Below, piece by piece: positions 26,606 through 37,066 of a stretch of DNA of 64,000 bases (position 1 is its first letter; each line of letters opens with the position of its first letter). Position numbers and translations under genes: made by a program. Below the pieces are notes generated by a model. The model worked only from the letters and a program-made list of their open reading frames with translations, was not told where the DNA came from and did no database searches. Source of the DNA: an uncultured Lachnospiraceae bacterium (GTDB lineage: Bacteria; Bacillota; Clostridia; Lachnospirales; Lachnospiraceae); NCBI GenBank assembly GCA_910586125.1, contig CAJUHP010000006.1, positions 42,557 to 106,556 of the forward strand, given 5' to 3'.

Positions 26606-26621
26606 TTCACAAGCTTTCACA
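26606..26621. promoter_or_regulatory. Candidate DeoR operator (direct repeat)
   Basis: Two TTCACA copies with a ten-base step lie in the AT-rich leader of the DeoR operon, centred on AAGCTT. Helically phased repeats are typical of DeoR-family operators; the assignment is a guess from position. Confidence 0.3.
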
Positions 26622-26630
26622 TATATTACA

Positions 26631-26660
26631 ACAAAAAACCGGTTTCGTCAACCGGTTTTC
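26631..26660 (-). terminator. Terminator of the chaperone/ABC operon
   Basis: AAAACCGGT and ACCGGTTTT pair around a short loop; on the minus strand the stem runs into TTTTTTGTTG. It lies 75 bases after the second ABC gene. Confidence 0.75.
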
Positions 26661-26734
26661 CTCAAAAAAAATAAGCCGGCGCCGCCGCTTCTCTGCCTTT
26701 GATGCAGAGCGACATCGGCATGCCGGCAAATCTT

Positions 26735-28567
26735 TCAGGTGTATTGCGCGTGATATAACTGGTGATAAAATCCATTCATCGCCAACAGTTCCTCGTGGGT
26801 TCCCGTCTCCACAATATTGCCGTCCTTTACCACCAGAATCTGGTCGGCGTGGACAATCGTCGAGAGGCGGTGCGCGATGATAAAGCAGGTTTTGCCCTTC
26901 ATCAGCGTGGTCATGGCTTTCTGAATCCGCTGCTCGGTCCGCGTGTCCACGTTGGAAGTTGCCTCGTCCAGAATCAGCATTCTGGCATTCAGAAGAATCG
27001 CCCTGGCAATGGTCAGAAGCTGTTTCTGCCCTTTGGAAATGTTGGTTCCTTCGTCGGTCAAAATCGTATCGTAGCCCTGGGGAAGCTGCATGATATAAGA
27101 ATGGATTCCGGCCATGCGGGCCGCCTGCTCCACATCCTCCCTCGTGGCCCCGGCTTTGCCGTAAGCGATATTTTCATAGATGGTTCCCTCAAACAGCCAG
27201 GTATCCTGTAATACCATGGCGTACTGCCGCCGCAGGCTTTCGCGCGTGATCTCCCGGATATCGCGCCCGTCCACCTGTATGGTTCCCGCATCCGCATCGT
27301 AAAACCGCATCAGAAGGTTGATCAGGGTCGTCTTGCCGGCTCCGGTGGGCCCCACGATGGCAATCTGGCTGCCCGGTTTCACATCCAGATTCAGATCATG
27401 CAGAATTTGTTTTTCCGGATCATAGCCAAAAGACACATCCTTCAGGCTGACCCGCCCGTCCGCCTCCAAAAGCGCCAGGGCCTGCGGGTCATCCGCTTTT
27501 TCCGGCTCTTCGTCCAGAAGCTGAAAGATCCGCTCCGCGGCCGCCAGCGACGACTGCAGCTCACCCATGATATTGGCCACCTCGTTAATCGGACCGGAGA
27601 ATTTTCGGGAATACAGCACAAAGGCAGAGATCTGTCCCAGGGAAATCTCTGCGTGCAGGTACATCAGCGCTCCCAGCATACTGACTAATGTCATGGACAG
27701 GTTATTCATAAAGTTGACGAAGGGACCGACCATGGCCCCGTAATAATCCGCCTGATAATAGGCTTCCACGGCCTCTTCGTTCATCTGCCCGTACCGCGCT
27801 TTTGTATTCTCCTCCTGATGATAGGCTTTCAGCGTCTTCTGCCCGGTGATCAGTTCTTCTGACAGCGCGTTCAGCTCGCCAAGCTTTTTGGAGCGGCGGC
27901 GAAACAGCGGCCGGGTCATCCCCGTGATTTTCTTTGTCAGAATCATGGACATGGGAACCGTCACGGCAAAGATCAGCACCAGTTTAGGAGAAATCAAAAT
28001 CATGGAGACAAGGGAACCGCCCACCGTGATAACGCTGGAAAAGATCGCCACCAGATCCTGCGAGATACCAGAGTTGAGCGTGTCGATATCATAGGAAATT
28101 TTACTGATGATATCGCCGGTGGCATGCCGGTCAAAATAACTGACCGGCAGCGACAAAAGGCGGTTGAACACATCCTCCCTGAGCCGTATCGAAATCCTCT
28201 TGCTGACCTGTATCATCCACACCGACAGGATATAGGTCAGAACCGAGGAAAACAGATAGAACAAAAGCATCTGCACGCAGATGCGGCCCACCTGTCCCAG
28301 ATCCACACCGCCCCCGGTCAGCCCTTTCTCAATCACGTCGATCGCCTGCCCGGACAACTGCGGACCGATCAGGGCAAACAGGTTGCCGCCCACCGACAAA
28401 ACCAGCGCCACGGCAAACCCCAGGCGGTATTCCATCAGAAAACGCAGAAGACGGCGCAGCGTATGACGCCTTTTCTCCGGCGTCAGACTTTCGCCGCCTG
28501 CTTTCCCCGCTCCGGGTTTTCCGGCCATCCCTAGGCCCGGCCCCATGTTAGGTTTTGTGCCTGCCAT
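26735..28567 (-). CDS. ABC exporter half-transporter, consensus Walker B subunit
   Basis: A 610-residue half-transporter: a glycine-rich N-terminal tail, six membrane segments (about residues 50-330) and a nucleotide-binding domain with Walker A GPTGAGKTT, a deviating signature ISKGQKQLL and a consensus Walker B MLILDEATSNVD. With the partner gene just upstream it should form a heterodimer with one degenerate and one consensus ATP site, like BmrCD or TM287/288. It begins one base after the partner's stop. It probably exports a drug, lipid or peptide; the substrate is unknown. Confidence 0.92.
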   Translation of the reverse strand: MAGTKPNMGPGLGMAGKPGAGKAGGESLTPEKRRHTLRRLLRFLMEYRLGFAVALVLSVGGNLFALIGPQLSGQAIDVIEKGLTGGGVDLGQVGRICVQMLLFYLFSSVLTYILSVWMIQVSKRISIRLREDVFNRLLSLPVSYFDRHATGDIISKISYDIDTLNSGISQDLVAIFSSVITVGGSLVSMILISPKLVLIFAVTVPMSMILTKKITGMTRPLFRRRSKKLGELNALSEELITGQKTLKAYHQEENTKARYGQMNEEAVEAYYQADYYGAMVGPFVNFMNNLSMTLVSMLGALMYLHAEISLGQISAFVLYSRKFSGPINEVANIMGELQSSLAAAERIFQLLDEEPEKADDPQALALLEADGRVSLKDVSFGYDPEKQILHDLNLDVKPGSQIAIVGPTGAGKTTLINLLMRFYDADAGTIQVDGRDIREITRESLRRQYAMVLQDTWLFEGTIYENIAYGKAGATREDVEQAARMAGIHSYIMQLPQGYDTILTDEGTNISKGQKQLLTIARAILLNARMLILDEATSNVDTRTEQRIQKAMTTLMKGKTCFIIAHRLSTIVHADQILVVKDGNIVETGTHEELLAMNGFYHQLYHAQYT

Positions 28568-28568
28568 C

Positions 28569-30344
28569 TCACATCACCTCCTGCCCTTTCGTCACGCCGG
28601 TCTGAATCTGCCAGATATCCTGGTAGATTTCACAGCTCTGCATCAGCTCTTCATGGGTGCCGTATCCAGCCACGCCGCCCTCCTCCAGCACTAAAATCCG
28701 GTCCGCATGAAGGACGGAGCTGATCCGCTGCGCCACAATCACCGACGTGGTATCGCTGAAATGTTCTCTCAACTGCCCCCGCAGAGCCGCGTCGGTCCGA
28801 TAGTCCAGCGCGCTCATGGAATCGTCCAGAATCAATATGGACGGATGCGCGGCCAACGCCCGGCTGATCAGAAGCCTCTGCTTCTGCCCGCCGCTTAAGT
28901 CCGCGCCCTTCACCGCCACCACCGTATCAAACCCTTCGGCTTTTTCCCGGATAAAGGGTTCGGCCTGTGCGCAGGCCGCCGCTTCCCGTATCTGCTCCTC
29001 TGTCAGCTCCCGCCCAAAGCGGATATTTTCACGGATGGTATCCCTGGTAATAAAATCATTCTGAAACACCACGCCGAACAGACGGTGCAGCTCTCCCGCC
29101 GGATAGGTCCGCACATCCCGTCCGCCGATGCGCACCGCCCCGTCGTCCACATCGTAGAAGCGCTGCAAAAGCTGTATGACCGTAGATTTCCCGGAGCCGG
29201 TGGCCCCCAGAATTCCCAACGTCTCCCCCCGGCCCACGGCAAAGGATACGTCGCGCAGGTTCGGTTCTTTTTTGTGGTAGGAGAAGGTAACATGGTCAAA
29301 TTCTATGTAGGGGGACGCTTCCCCGCCCGGCCTATCGGCGCTTTTTGAGCCGTTCTCCGGCCACAGACGGACCGCCTCCTCCAAAGCGACCGGTTCCAGA
29401 TCCATCGGGCTGTCCAGCACCTGCGTGATCCTTCTGGCCGATGCGCTGGCGCGGGAATAGACGGACAGCATACGCGATACAAAGATAATGGCGTTGAGGA
29501 TCAGCGTCACATAGCTGAGAAACGCAATCAGTACGCCGGGCTGTACGAGCCCTTTGTTCACCCGGACCGCACCGGCCAGGATGACCAGCACCGTTCCGGT
29601 ATTCAGACACATATTGACGCCGGGACTTAACAGGCTCATCACCATGCCGGCCTTCTCTTCCTGCGCGGCGGCATCCCGGTTCTGCGCACAGAACTTGTTT
29701 CTCTCGTAATCCTCCTTGGACAGCGCCTTGATAATGCGTATGCCGGACACATCCTCCCGGACGACCCGCACATACTGATCGATCTTGTGCTGCAAGCTGG
29801 TAAACATGGGCACCCCGATCCGGCTCACAAAGTACAAAATTCCCACGATCACCGGCATCACAGCCAGCATCACCAGCGTCAGCACCGGGTCCAGAGTCAG
29901 CGTGATCAGAATTCCTCCCAGAAACATGATCGGCGCACGGACGCCCAGACGCTGCATCATTCCCAGCATCTGATGAACGTTATAGGTGTCGGTGGTGAGG
30001 CGTGAGATCAGTGACGGCAGCGTAAAACCGTCGATCTGGCGATTGGACAGATACAAAACACGACCGAACAGATCATTGCGGATCTGTTCGGTAGCGTTGC
30101 GTGATACCAAGGAAGCCATACGGTTGGCTGTGATATTGAAAAGCAGGGCTACGACCGCGCAGAGAAACATGACGCCGCCCCAAAGGTATATCCGCCCGGC
30201 ATCGCGCAGGGGGATCACATGATCGATCATATAGGAGAGAATCCATGGAATCGCCAGCTCCACAATGGTACCTGTAAATTTGATCGCCAGGCCCAGGGCC
30301 ATGCGCAGCCGGTACGGCTTCAGATAACCGAAGATCCGTCTCAT
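28569..30344 (-). CDS. ABC exporter half-transporter, degenerate Walker B subunit
   Basis: A 591-residue half-transporter with six membrane segments (about residues 15-300) and a nucleotide-binding domain carrying Walker [10 protein letters not shown], a perfect signature LSGGQKQRL and a Walker [13 protein letters not shown] in which the catalytic Glu is replaced by Asp. This defect is complementary to the deviating signature in the partner, as expected for a heterodimer. Its start overlaps the Hsp70 stop by four bases (ATGA), tying the exporter to the chaperone genes. Confidence 0.92.
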   Translation of the reverse strand: MRRIFGYLKPYRLRMALGLAIKFTGTIVELAIPWILSYMIDHVIPLRDAGRIYLWGGVMFLCAVVALLFNITANRMASLVSRNATEQIRNDLFGRVLYLSNRQIDGFTLPSLISRLTTDTYNVHQMLGMMQRLGVRAPIMFLGGILITLTLDPVLTLVMLAVMPVIVGILYFVSRIGVPMFTSLQHKIDQYVRVVREDVSGIRIIKALSKEDYERNKFCAQNRDAAAQEEKAGMVMSLLSPGVNMCLNTGTVLVILAGAVRVNKGLVQPGVLIAFLSYVTLILNAIIFVSRMLSVYSRASASARRITQVLDSPMDLEPVALEEAVRLWPENGSKSADRPGGEASPYIEFDHVTFSYHKKEPNLRDVSFAVGRGETLGILGATGSGKSTVIQLLQRFYDVDDGAVRIGGRDVRTYPAGELHRLFGVVFQNDFITRDTIRENIRFGRELTEEQIREAAACAQAEPFIREKAEGFDTVVAVKGADLSGGQKQRLLISRALAAHPSILILDDSMSALDYRTDAALRGQLREHFSDTTSVIVAQRISSVLHADRILVLEEGGVAGYGTHEELMQSCEIYQDIWQIQTGVTKGQEVM

Positions 30345-32029
30345 TGCCTGTCCATCTTCTCCAGAAAATTCTGCAGCCGGCTTCTGGCCTGTGCAATCTG
30401 CGCTGCTTCCTGGCTGTCCAGCGCTTTCTCAAACAGATTCAGCTCCTGCTCGATTATAAGTCTCTTATTGCCGATGTTTTCTTCATAAAGCCGCTCCCCC
30501 TTGAGCAGAAGCAGCTTGTTCTCCTCCTGGTCTCTGGGGTGGATCTTCAGATAGGACAGATCCGCCAGGCGTTTCTCGATCTCCTCGTCGCTCATCTGCG
30601 TGAACTGGCTCTTGATGACCTGCCGCACGGTTTTCCCTGTGGATACCACCTTGACCACAACCTCCAGAATCGAGTTAATGTCATAGGTGTAGGTCACATC
30701 CACCGGCTCTTCCCCTGCTTTCGCCTTCGGGATCTCAATCTCCAGTTGGCCCAGACTCAAATTGTTGCGGGCAAACCGGCTCTCCCCCTGCAGAATCTGT
30801 ACGGTAATGCGCGTCTGGTTATCTCGGATCGTGTACATCCGCTCGGTGCGGCTCGCCGGAATCACCGTGTTGCGCTCGATAATCGGACAGTAATGGCCTC
30901 CCTCATAGCGGCCTTCCTCCACCTCACGCACTACCTCCGTCCCCAGAGTGAACGGGCAGACATCGGTGAGAATCACCTCTCGAATGGCGTCGTTGCGCTC
31001 CTTCATGGCTGCCTGGATCGCCGCGCCCAAAGCCACCGCCTCGTCGGGATTCACCGACGCATCCGGCAGACGGCGGAACAGCTTTGCCACAAAATGACGG
31101 ATCATCGGCATTTTGGTGGCTCCGCCGACCAGAACCACCTTATCAATCTGATTGAGTCTCACGCCGGCGTCGCTTAAGCTTCTCTTGATCGGCTGGCGAA
31201 TCCGATCCAGAAGCTCGCTGCAGGCTGCCTCATATTCCGGCGCGCTGATGGTCTGCTCATAGGTCTTCTCCCCATAGCGAAAGGAGAATGTGCAGACGTT
31301 GGACTGGCTGAATGCCTTCTTGCACTCTTCCGCCCGATAATACAGACTCTCCAAGGACTTCAGATCCAACTCCATGGGATTGAGTCCCTGCGTGTCGCAG
31401 AATAGTTTGATCAGCACATCAGTAAAGTCCTCGCCGCCCAGGAAATTGTCCCCGGCCACCGCGCGGACCTCCAGAATATTTTCATACAATTCCAGAATCG
31501 ACACGTCAAATGTGCCGCCGCCTAAGTCAAAGACCAAAAAACGTGTATTTTTATTTTCCTGATACAGACCATAGGCGATGGCCGCCGCCGTAGGCTCACT
31601 GATAATCCGCTCCACCTTCAGTCCCGCCAGCTCGCCGGCCCGCTTTGTCGCCCTGCGCCTGGCGTCGTTAAAGTAGGCCGGAACGCTGATCACCGCCTCC
31701 GTCACCTCCTCGCCCAGAAACGCCTCGGCGTCCTCCTTTAAGGAGCGCAGCACAAAGGAAGACAACTCCTCCGCGCGGTATGTTTTGCCGCTCAGGGAGA
31801 ATTCCTTGTCGCTCCCCATACTTCTCTTGAACACGGAGGCCGCGGTCAGGGGATAGAGGCGCATTCGCTCCTGCGCCGTCTCTCCCACATAAATCTGCCC
31901 TTCCTCGTCGATGCTGACCACCGAAGGCGTCAGATTTTTGCCCAGCCGGTTGGGGATCAGCTTTGCCCCTTCCGGCGTAAAATAAGCCGCCAAACTGTTG
32001 GTCGTTCCCAAATCAATTCCAATAATCAT
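30341..32029 (-). CDS. Hsp70-family chaperone (HscC/DnaK paralogue)
   Basis: A 562-residue Hsp70. The ATPase domain has the phosphate loops GIDLGTTNS (residues 4-12) and [10 protein letters not shown] and the adenosine block [11 protein letters not shown]; the substrate-binding beta domain ([14 protein letters not shown]) is followed by a shortened helical lid. It is shorter than housekeeping DnaK (about 610-640) and of HscC size. It lies four bases after a J-like/TPR protein and overlaps the ABC gene downstream, so it is a specialised Hsp70 with a dedicated partner rather than the general chaperone. Confidence 0.94.
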   Translation of the reverse strand: MIIGIDLGTTNSLAAYFTPEGAKLIPNRLGKNLTPSVVSIDEEGQIYVGETAQERMRLYPLTAASVFKRSMGSDKEFSLSGKTYRAEELSSFVLRSLKEDAEAFLGEEVTEAVISVPAYFNDARRRATKRAGELAGLKVERIISEPTAAAIAYGLYQENKNTRFLVFDLGGGTFDVSILELYENILEVRAVAGDNFLGGEDFTDVLIKLFCDTQGLNPMELDLKSLESLYYRAEECKKAFSQSNVCTFSFRYGEKTYEQTISAPEYEAACSELLDRIRQPIKRSLSDAGVRLNQIDKVVLVGGATKMPMIRHFVAKLFRRLPDASVNPDEAVALGAAIQAAMKERNDAIREVILTDVCPFTLGTEVVREVEEGRYEGGHYCPIIERNTVIPASRTERMYTIRDNQTRITVQILQGESRFARNNLSLGQLEIEIPKAKAGEEPVDVTYTYDINSILEVVVKVVSTGKTVRQVIKSQFTQMSDEEIEKRLADLSYLKIHPRDQEENKLLLLKGERLYEENIGNKRLIIEQELNLFEKALDSQEAAQIAQARSRLQNFLEKMDRQ

Positions 32030-32032
32030 TCC

Positions 32033-35000
32033 TTACCATTTCCTTCTGTTCTCTAAATAATACTTGCAGACAATGCTGTTCGGCTTGATCTCCAGACAGC
32101 GGCGCAAAAAGCGCTCCGCCTCTTCAAACCGTTTCTGATGAATCCTCACCAGTCCCAATCCCAAATATGCCTCAAAGCAGCCGCCGTAATGACAGAAATC
32201 ACAGCGATGGCATTTTATCATTCGCTCAAAATACTGCTCGGCCCGGTCTGGATCGCCGCCGTACAGATACAGCTCGCCCAGGTTGTACAGATAGGACGGT
32301 GCAGAGGCTTTCAGACCGATATAACTCTCCTCGCCCTGGGGCAGCGATTCCAGAACCTTCTGCGCCCTCTGGAAATAGCTGTCTCTCTCCTTCTTTTTCT
32401 TCAGATGATAACAGGTTTCCACCATCAAAATCAGCGTGGAGAGAGTTTCCTTGCCATCCTCCTGCTCGTTGGCCAGGTGATTCTGCAGAATGCCGAAGGC
32501 CGTCTTATAATCTCTGGCCACGCCGACCAGATGATCCGCATACTTTTTCTCAATCCACCGGTCGCCCGGGTATTTCTTTAACAGTTTCTTATAGCGCTTC
32601 TGTGCTTCCCGCATATCGCCCAGGCAGGCGTAATCGTCCGCAATCTCCACCATCGCCTTCTTGGAGCGGGAATCCTTATCCTGCAGATATTTCTCATATT
32701 CCTGTATCGCGTCCCGATAGCGGCCCATCCGCTCATAGATCTCCGCCCGATCCATATAGAAGGAGGCGCGCCCCGGAAAGATCTTTTCATTTTCTCCCAT
32801 ACATTTGAGCGCTTCCGGAAAACGGCCCAGCACCAGATAAAGAACCGCCAGGTTTTTCCAGGGAAGAATGCTCTTATCCTCCTCGGAAAGCAGCTCGATG
32901 GCCTTGCGGTAATACTGCTCGGCCTCCTCAAAACGATCCAGATGCTGGCAGTTCACACCGGCGTTATTCTGCGCGTACAGATTATCCGGCTCCAGCTCCA
33001 TGGCTTTCTTATAATCCTCAATGGCCTCCTCCAGCGAATAAATATCGCTTAACAGCAGTCCTCTCTCGATATGGTAATACGCCGTAGGACGAAGCTTCAG
33101 AAGGTGATCCGCCAGCTCTCTCGCCGGTCCGTACCAGGCGATATCCCGCTCGTCGTTCATACGATCCTGATAGATATGCATCAGGCGGGACAAGGCGCGG
33201 ATGTCGTCGCTGTCCTCGGCTAAGATCTTCTTATAGAGATCCTCCAGCCCCTCCTTCTTTCCGCTCTTTTCCAGGCAGTCCGCCAACTGACCCATGATCA
33301 CCGTATTGTCGGGCTGATTCGTCAGAAGCTGCCGGTAAATATCCTCCGATTCCTTGTAATTTTGCAGGCCCTTCAGGATACCGGCCTTGGCATAGCGCAG
33401 TCCGTCCTCGCCGGGAAAACGGCGCAGCGCTTCGCTGACGATGCTCATCGCCTCCTGCCAGTTTTTCTCATCCATATAGCAGAAGACCAGCTCTTTCCAG
33501 ACGTCCGCCTCCTCCAGAGGATCCTCTCCGGTCTCTGGCTCTCTCTGCGGATCGGCGTTCTGAATCCAGTCGATCACGCCGCGGCACAGCTCCTTGGGAC
33601 GCTGCAGTTCTTCGCTGTCCTCCGCCAGATACCGCAGATTTCTGGCCTCATAATAATCCAGCTCCGCACTTCCCAGCCCCTGCTTTCTGGCCGCCTCGAT
33701 CACTTCCATCGAATTCTTATACTGTCTGTAATAGTAAAAGACCTTGGCCGCCATCAGATAGGGCGGCAGATACGCGGCATAAATCTCCACGGCGCGGTGG
33801 TAATCGTCCACCACCGCCTGCGCCCGGTGCATCCGGTAGCTGCATTCCTCCCGGCACACATAGGCCGGCATATACTGTTCATTGCGATCAATCAGCCGGT
33901 CGCAGGCGTCGGCGCTCTCCTCGTACCGCTCCATCTGGCACAGAAGCTGTGCCTTGGCCATCATGTAGGACTGCAGCATATCCTCATCCTGTTCTCTGGC
34001 GATGGATTCCTCGTACTGAGTCAATGCCTCTTCCCTGCGATTCGTCTCCTGGTAGCAGAAGCCGATCGCATAATATGTGTAGCCGATCCGGCGTTTCTTT
34101 CTCTTCAGCTCCGGATCGTCGCTGTCCGGCATCTCCATCATCCGCTTCTGCCATTCCATAAGAAGCGGCAGAGATTTCTCATAATCCTTCAGCATCAGAT
34201 AGGTGCGGCTCAGCATATTGCAGTAATCCAGGCGATGTTCTTCCGGCAGGGGACGCTCATTCAGAAGGCGGATACACTCCTCGGCGCACTCCTCCTGGAA
34301 ATAACACCATCCCAGCTCCACCCGCTCATTCCAGTCCTCCGGATTCTCTTTCAGGCGCTCCTCCATCTCCGGAATCAGATGGCTGTTGGTCTGACGCATG
34401 GCGTCCAAAAGCTGCGGGTCGTTCTTGCTGACATCCAGCAGATCCATGATGCGCTCCTTGGCCGCGGTCCACTCGCCGGCCTGCATCTCACAGCGCATCA
34501 TGCCGACGCCGGCGGGGTAATTATCCGGCTGCATTTCCAGAAGATGCGCGTAGATGGCGCGGGCTTCGTCAAACCGGTCCAGAAACTCTTCGGCCGCGCC
34601 GCACTGCAGCATGACATACGGATTCTCGATATCCTGAAGCGAAAGCTGCGCCAGCCAGTCCTCCGTCTCCTCCCGGTTGCGCCGACGTCTTGCCAGACGC
34701 AGGCGCTCCACATCCATAAAGGGATGATAGATTCCCATCTCCTCCAACTGCTTCAGCAGATCCTCCGCCTGCGAAAGCATCTGAGAAAGGGTCTTTTCCC
34801 CGGCTTCTTCCGTATCCTCCTCCGACTCCGTTTCTTTCTGTCCCTCTGTATCGGACTGTGCTTTCTCCCCGTCGGACAAAGTCTCTTCCTCCCTGCTGTC
34901 CTCATCGGCCGCGGACATACAGCCGTCCGTCAGCCTCTTTAACTGCAGATAGGCATTGATAAACTGGTCGTAAGGGCCGTCATCCGCTCCGTCAAACAGC

Positions 35001-35515
35001 CGGAAGTCAATAAATCCTCCATTCTCAATCTCAAAACAGATAAAATTGATAAAGTCTCTCGGAAACTTCTCCAAAAGCTGCTGTTTCTGTTCCCGAATCA
35101 AAAACTCCTTGTCAAACAGCTTCCAGATCTCCTGCGGCAGACGGAAATGCGCCATCAGAAAAACCAAAAAGCGCTCCCGCACCTCGTCCGCCGTATCCAG
35201 AGCCTGACACAGATCATCCTGCAGAAGCTCCTGCCACTCATTTCGCGATGTACGCTTTTCCAGGGAATTGTAGACTTCTGTCACCCGCTCCAGCCACAGC
35301 CCAATCGGTGAAGTATCCCTTTCTTCCGATTCCTCTGTCTCCTCCTCGGCGGCATATTGCATGGCCTCCTCATACGCCTGGCGCAGACGCTGAAACCCCT
35401 GCGGATCGTCCTCCGGATTGACATGCACCAAAAGCCTCCGGTACGCCGCCTTGATGGCGTCCGGATCTTTGGTTTCCTCCATCTGCAGTATATGAAAGAT
35501 TTCCCGTGTTTCCAT
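32033..35515 (-). CDS. J-domain-like protein with long TPR array
   Basis: A 1160-residue protein. Residues 1-55 look like a J domain (AIKAAYRRLLVHVNPEDDPQ then FQRLRQAYEEAM), but the obligatory HPD tripeptide is NPE. A helical region and an acidic linker (about residues 215-245) follow, then about 900 residues of tetratricopeptide repeats (for example ALTQYEESIAREQ, AIEDYKKAMELEPDN, AEQYYRKAIEL, AEQYFERMIK). No signal or membrane segment. Genes of this type sit beside Hsp70 paralogues; the TPR part probably gathers client or partner proteins. It starts 35 bases after the CtpA-like gene. Confidence 0.88.
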   Translation of the reverse strand: METREIFHILQMEETKDPDAIKAAYRRLLVHVNPEDDPQGFQRLRQAYEEAMQYAAEEETEESEERDTSPIGLWLERVTEVYNSLEKRTSRNEWQELLQDDLCQALDTADEVRERFLVFLMAHFRLPQEIWKLFDKEFLIREQKQQLLEKFPRDFINFICFEIENGGFIDFRLFDGADDGPYDQFINAYLQLKRLTDGCMSAADEDSREEETLSDGEKAQSDTEGQKETESEEDTEEAGEKTLSQMLSQAEDLLKQLEEMGIYHPFMDVERLRLARRRRNREETEDWLAQLSLQDIENPYVMLQCGAAEEFLDRFDEARAIYAHLLEMQPDNYPAGVGMMRCEMQAGEWTAAKERIMDLLDVSKNDPQLLDAMRQTNSHLIPEMEERLKENPEDWNERVELGWCYFQEECAEECIRLLNERPLPEEHRLDYCNMLSRTYLMLKDYEKSLPLLMEWQKRMMEMPDSDDPELKRKKRRIGYTYYAIGFCYQETNRREEALTQYEESIAREQDEDMLQSYMMAKAQLLCQMERYEESADACDRLIDRNEQYMPAYVCREECSYRMHRAQAVVDDYHRAVEIYAAYLPPYLMAAKVFYYYRQYKNSMEVIEAARKQGLGSAELDYYEARNLRYLAEDSEELQRPKELCRGVIDWIQNADPQREPETGEDPLEEADVWKELVFCYMDEKNWQEAMSIVSEALRRFPGEDGLRYAKAGILKGLQNYKESEDIYRQLLTNQPDNTVIMGQLADCLEKSGKKEGLEDLYKKILAEDSDDIRALSRLMHIYQDRMNDERDIAWYGPARELADHLLKLRPTAYYHIERGLLLSDIYSLEEAIEDYKKAMELEPDNLYAQNNAGVNCQHLDRFEEAEQYYRKAIELLSEEDKSILPWKNLAVLYLVLGRFPEALKCMGENEKIFPGRASFYMDRAEIYERMGRYRDAIQEYEKYLQDKDSRSKKAMVEIADDYACLGDMREAQKRYKKLLKKYPGDRWIEKKYADHLVGVARDYKTAFGILQNHLANEQEDGKETLSTLILMVETCYHLKKKKERDSYFQRAQKVLESLPQGEESYIGLKASAPSYLYNLGELYLYGGDPDRAEQYFERMIKCHRCDFCHYGGCFEAYLGLGLVRIHQKRFEEAERFLRRCLEIKPNSIVCKYYLENRRKW

Positions 35516-35549
35516 TTCTTTTTCCTCTCTTTCCTGGCCGCCTGCCTAA

Positions 35550-36854
35550 CTACTGCGGAATCTGCTCCCGCACTGCACGAATCGCTTCCTGCAGTTGATT
35601 ATCCTCCTCTAATTCCACCACGGCTTTCTCTCTGAGTGCTTCGTCCAGCTTCACCTCCACGTCCGGATTCAGCCCGGTTCCATGGATATTGCGTCCGGAG
35701 TGGATATAGTAATCTGCCACCGTCAGCTTGACGGCTCTGGTTCCATCCCGGTTGGATGTGTAGGTATTCTGCATGATCCCCTTGCCGAAGGTCGTTGTTC
35801 CCACGAGAATTCCCACGCCGAAGTCCTGCACATTTCCGCTGAATACCTCGGCGGCGCTGGCCGTGTTGCCATTGACCAGAACCGCTAACGGCACATCCAG
35901 CGCGGCGCTGGCATCCGAAGTGTATTCCAGATACCGGTTTCCCTTCTTATCCTTCGCGTAGAAAATGATACCTTCCGGCAGCATATAGTCAAGCATCTCC
36001 TCCACCGCGGACAGCAGCCCGCCGCCGTTGGAGCGCATATCAATGACAAGTCCCTTCATTCCCTGCTGCTTCAGCTCCTCAAACGCCGCCTTAAACTGAG
36101 CCGGCGTCACCGCGTCAAAGGAAGCCACCGCAATATAGCCGATCTCTCCCTCCAGCATTTGATGCTCGACAGTATTCACTTCCACCTGACGCCGTTCCAC
36201 ATCAAAATGCAGAAGGCCCTGTGTGCCCTCCCTTTCCACAGACAGCCGCACGGTAGTGCCCTCAGCTCCCTTGATCATTGCCACAATCTGCTCCAGCTCC
36301 ATCTTTGTGATATCCATGTCGTTCACCGCACAGAGAATATCACCCGGCAAAAGTCCCGCCTCGATGGCTGGAGATCCTGTATACGGCTTCACAATCGTAA
36401 TGACGCCGGTCCGCTTATCCTGGGATACCACACAGCCGATTCCGTAATACTCTCCCTCGGTCTGCGTCGTAAAAGATTCCAGAGCGCTTTCATTATAATA
36501 CACGGAGTACGGATCATCCAGCGCATTCAGCATCCCCGCCAGCATCCCGTCCTGCATCTTCTTGATATCATAATCATATAGAAACGTCTGATCAATCTGG
36601 GCATAGATCCTGCATACCTCATCCATAAAATCTTCCGACAGAACCCCTGCGCCCGGCCTGTAATCCCCTTTTCTCCTTGTAATATCATGCCGGACCCATA
36701 ATACAGTTCCGGCTATGGCGGCAAAAATCAAAAGGGTACAGCCAATTCCAGCCAGCATCCCTCTGCGGTAAATACTCTTGGCAGTTCTCCTCGAGTCCCG
36801 TTCCGGTTCCAGCATCTCCTTCTTCTCCGGCTTCTTCTCTAATTCCTCCTCCAT
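35550..36854 (-). CDS. S41 family carboxy-terminal processing protease (CtpA-like)
   Basis: A 434-residue membrane-anchored serine protease. Residues 33-54 form a single membrane anchor; a PDZ domain (about 130-220, with EAGLLPGDILCAVND) is followed by the S41 protease domain with the catalytic Ser333 in GNTASAAEVFSG and Lys358 in TTFGKGIMQN. It acts outside the membrane on C-termini of exported proteins. It heads the operon that continues with the J-like/TPR protein, Hsp70 and ABC exporter, 35 bases upstream of the next gene. Confidence 0.95.
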   Translation of the reverse strand: MEEELEKKPEKKEMLEPERDSRRTAKSIYRRGMLAGIGCTLLIFAAIAGTVLWVRHDITRRKGDYRPGAGVLSEDFMDEVCRIYAQIDQTFLYDYDIKKMQDGMLAGMLNALDDPYSVYYNESALESFTTQTEGEYYGIGCVVSQDKRTGVITIVKPYTGSPAIEAGLLPGDILCAVNDMDITKMELEQIVAMIKGAEGTTVRLSVEREGTQGLLHFDVERRQVEVNTVEHQMLEGEIGYIAVASFDAVTPAQFKAAFEELKQQGMKGLVIDMRSNGGGLLSAVEEMLDYMLPEGIIFYAKDKKGNRYLEYTSDASAALDVPLAVLVNGNTASAAEVFSGNVQDFGVGILVGTTTFGKGIMQNTYTSNRDGTRAVKLTVADYYIHSGRNIHGTGLNPDVEVKLDEALREKAVVELEEDNQLQEAIRAVREQIPQ

Positions 36855-36913
36855 CGATCCTCCTCACCTTTGTTTCGGACGGAGAGACTCCCCGTTCTCA
36901 GCCTTTGGATAAC

Positions 36914-36919
36914 ATTATA
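36914..36919 (-). promoter_or_regulatory. -10 element upstream of the CtpA operon
   Basis: A consensus TATAAT on the minus strand about 60 bases upstream of the protease start. The -35 region is weak, so this is only a probable promoter. Confidence 0.4.
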
Positions 36920-37003
36920 ATACAAAATCATGGAAAATAACAGTAGATATTCATGGAGATTTGGTGAAATTCATACGATCTTAGAAGGGATCGCGGCAGG
37001 AAA

Positions 37004-37036
37004 TAGACGCCCTGCCGCTTTTATGCAGGGCGTCCA
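37004..37036 (-). terminator. Terminator after the SDR gene
   Basis: GACGCCCTGC and GCAGGGCGTC form a ten-base stem 33 bases after the SDR stop, with a short T-rich tail on the minus strand (TATTTCC). Confidence 0.7.
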
Positions 37037-37066
37037 AACAAAAACTCTCAGAAAAGACCTCTCGGA

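Noticed and set aside
33362..34942. A 526-codon plus-strand open frame opposite the J-like/TPR gene
   Set aside because: Shadow frame of a high-GC repeat gene; no start site and no recognisable domain.
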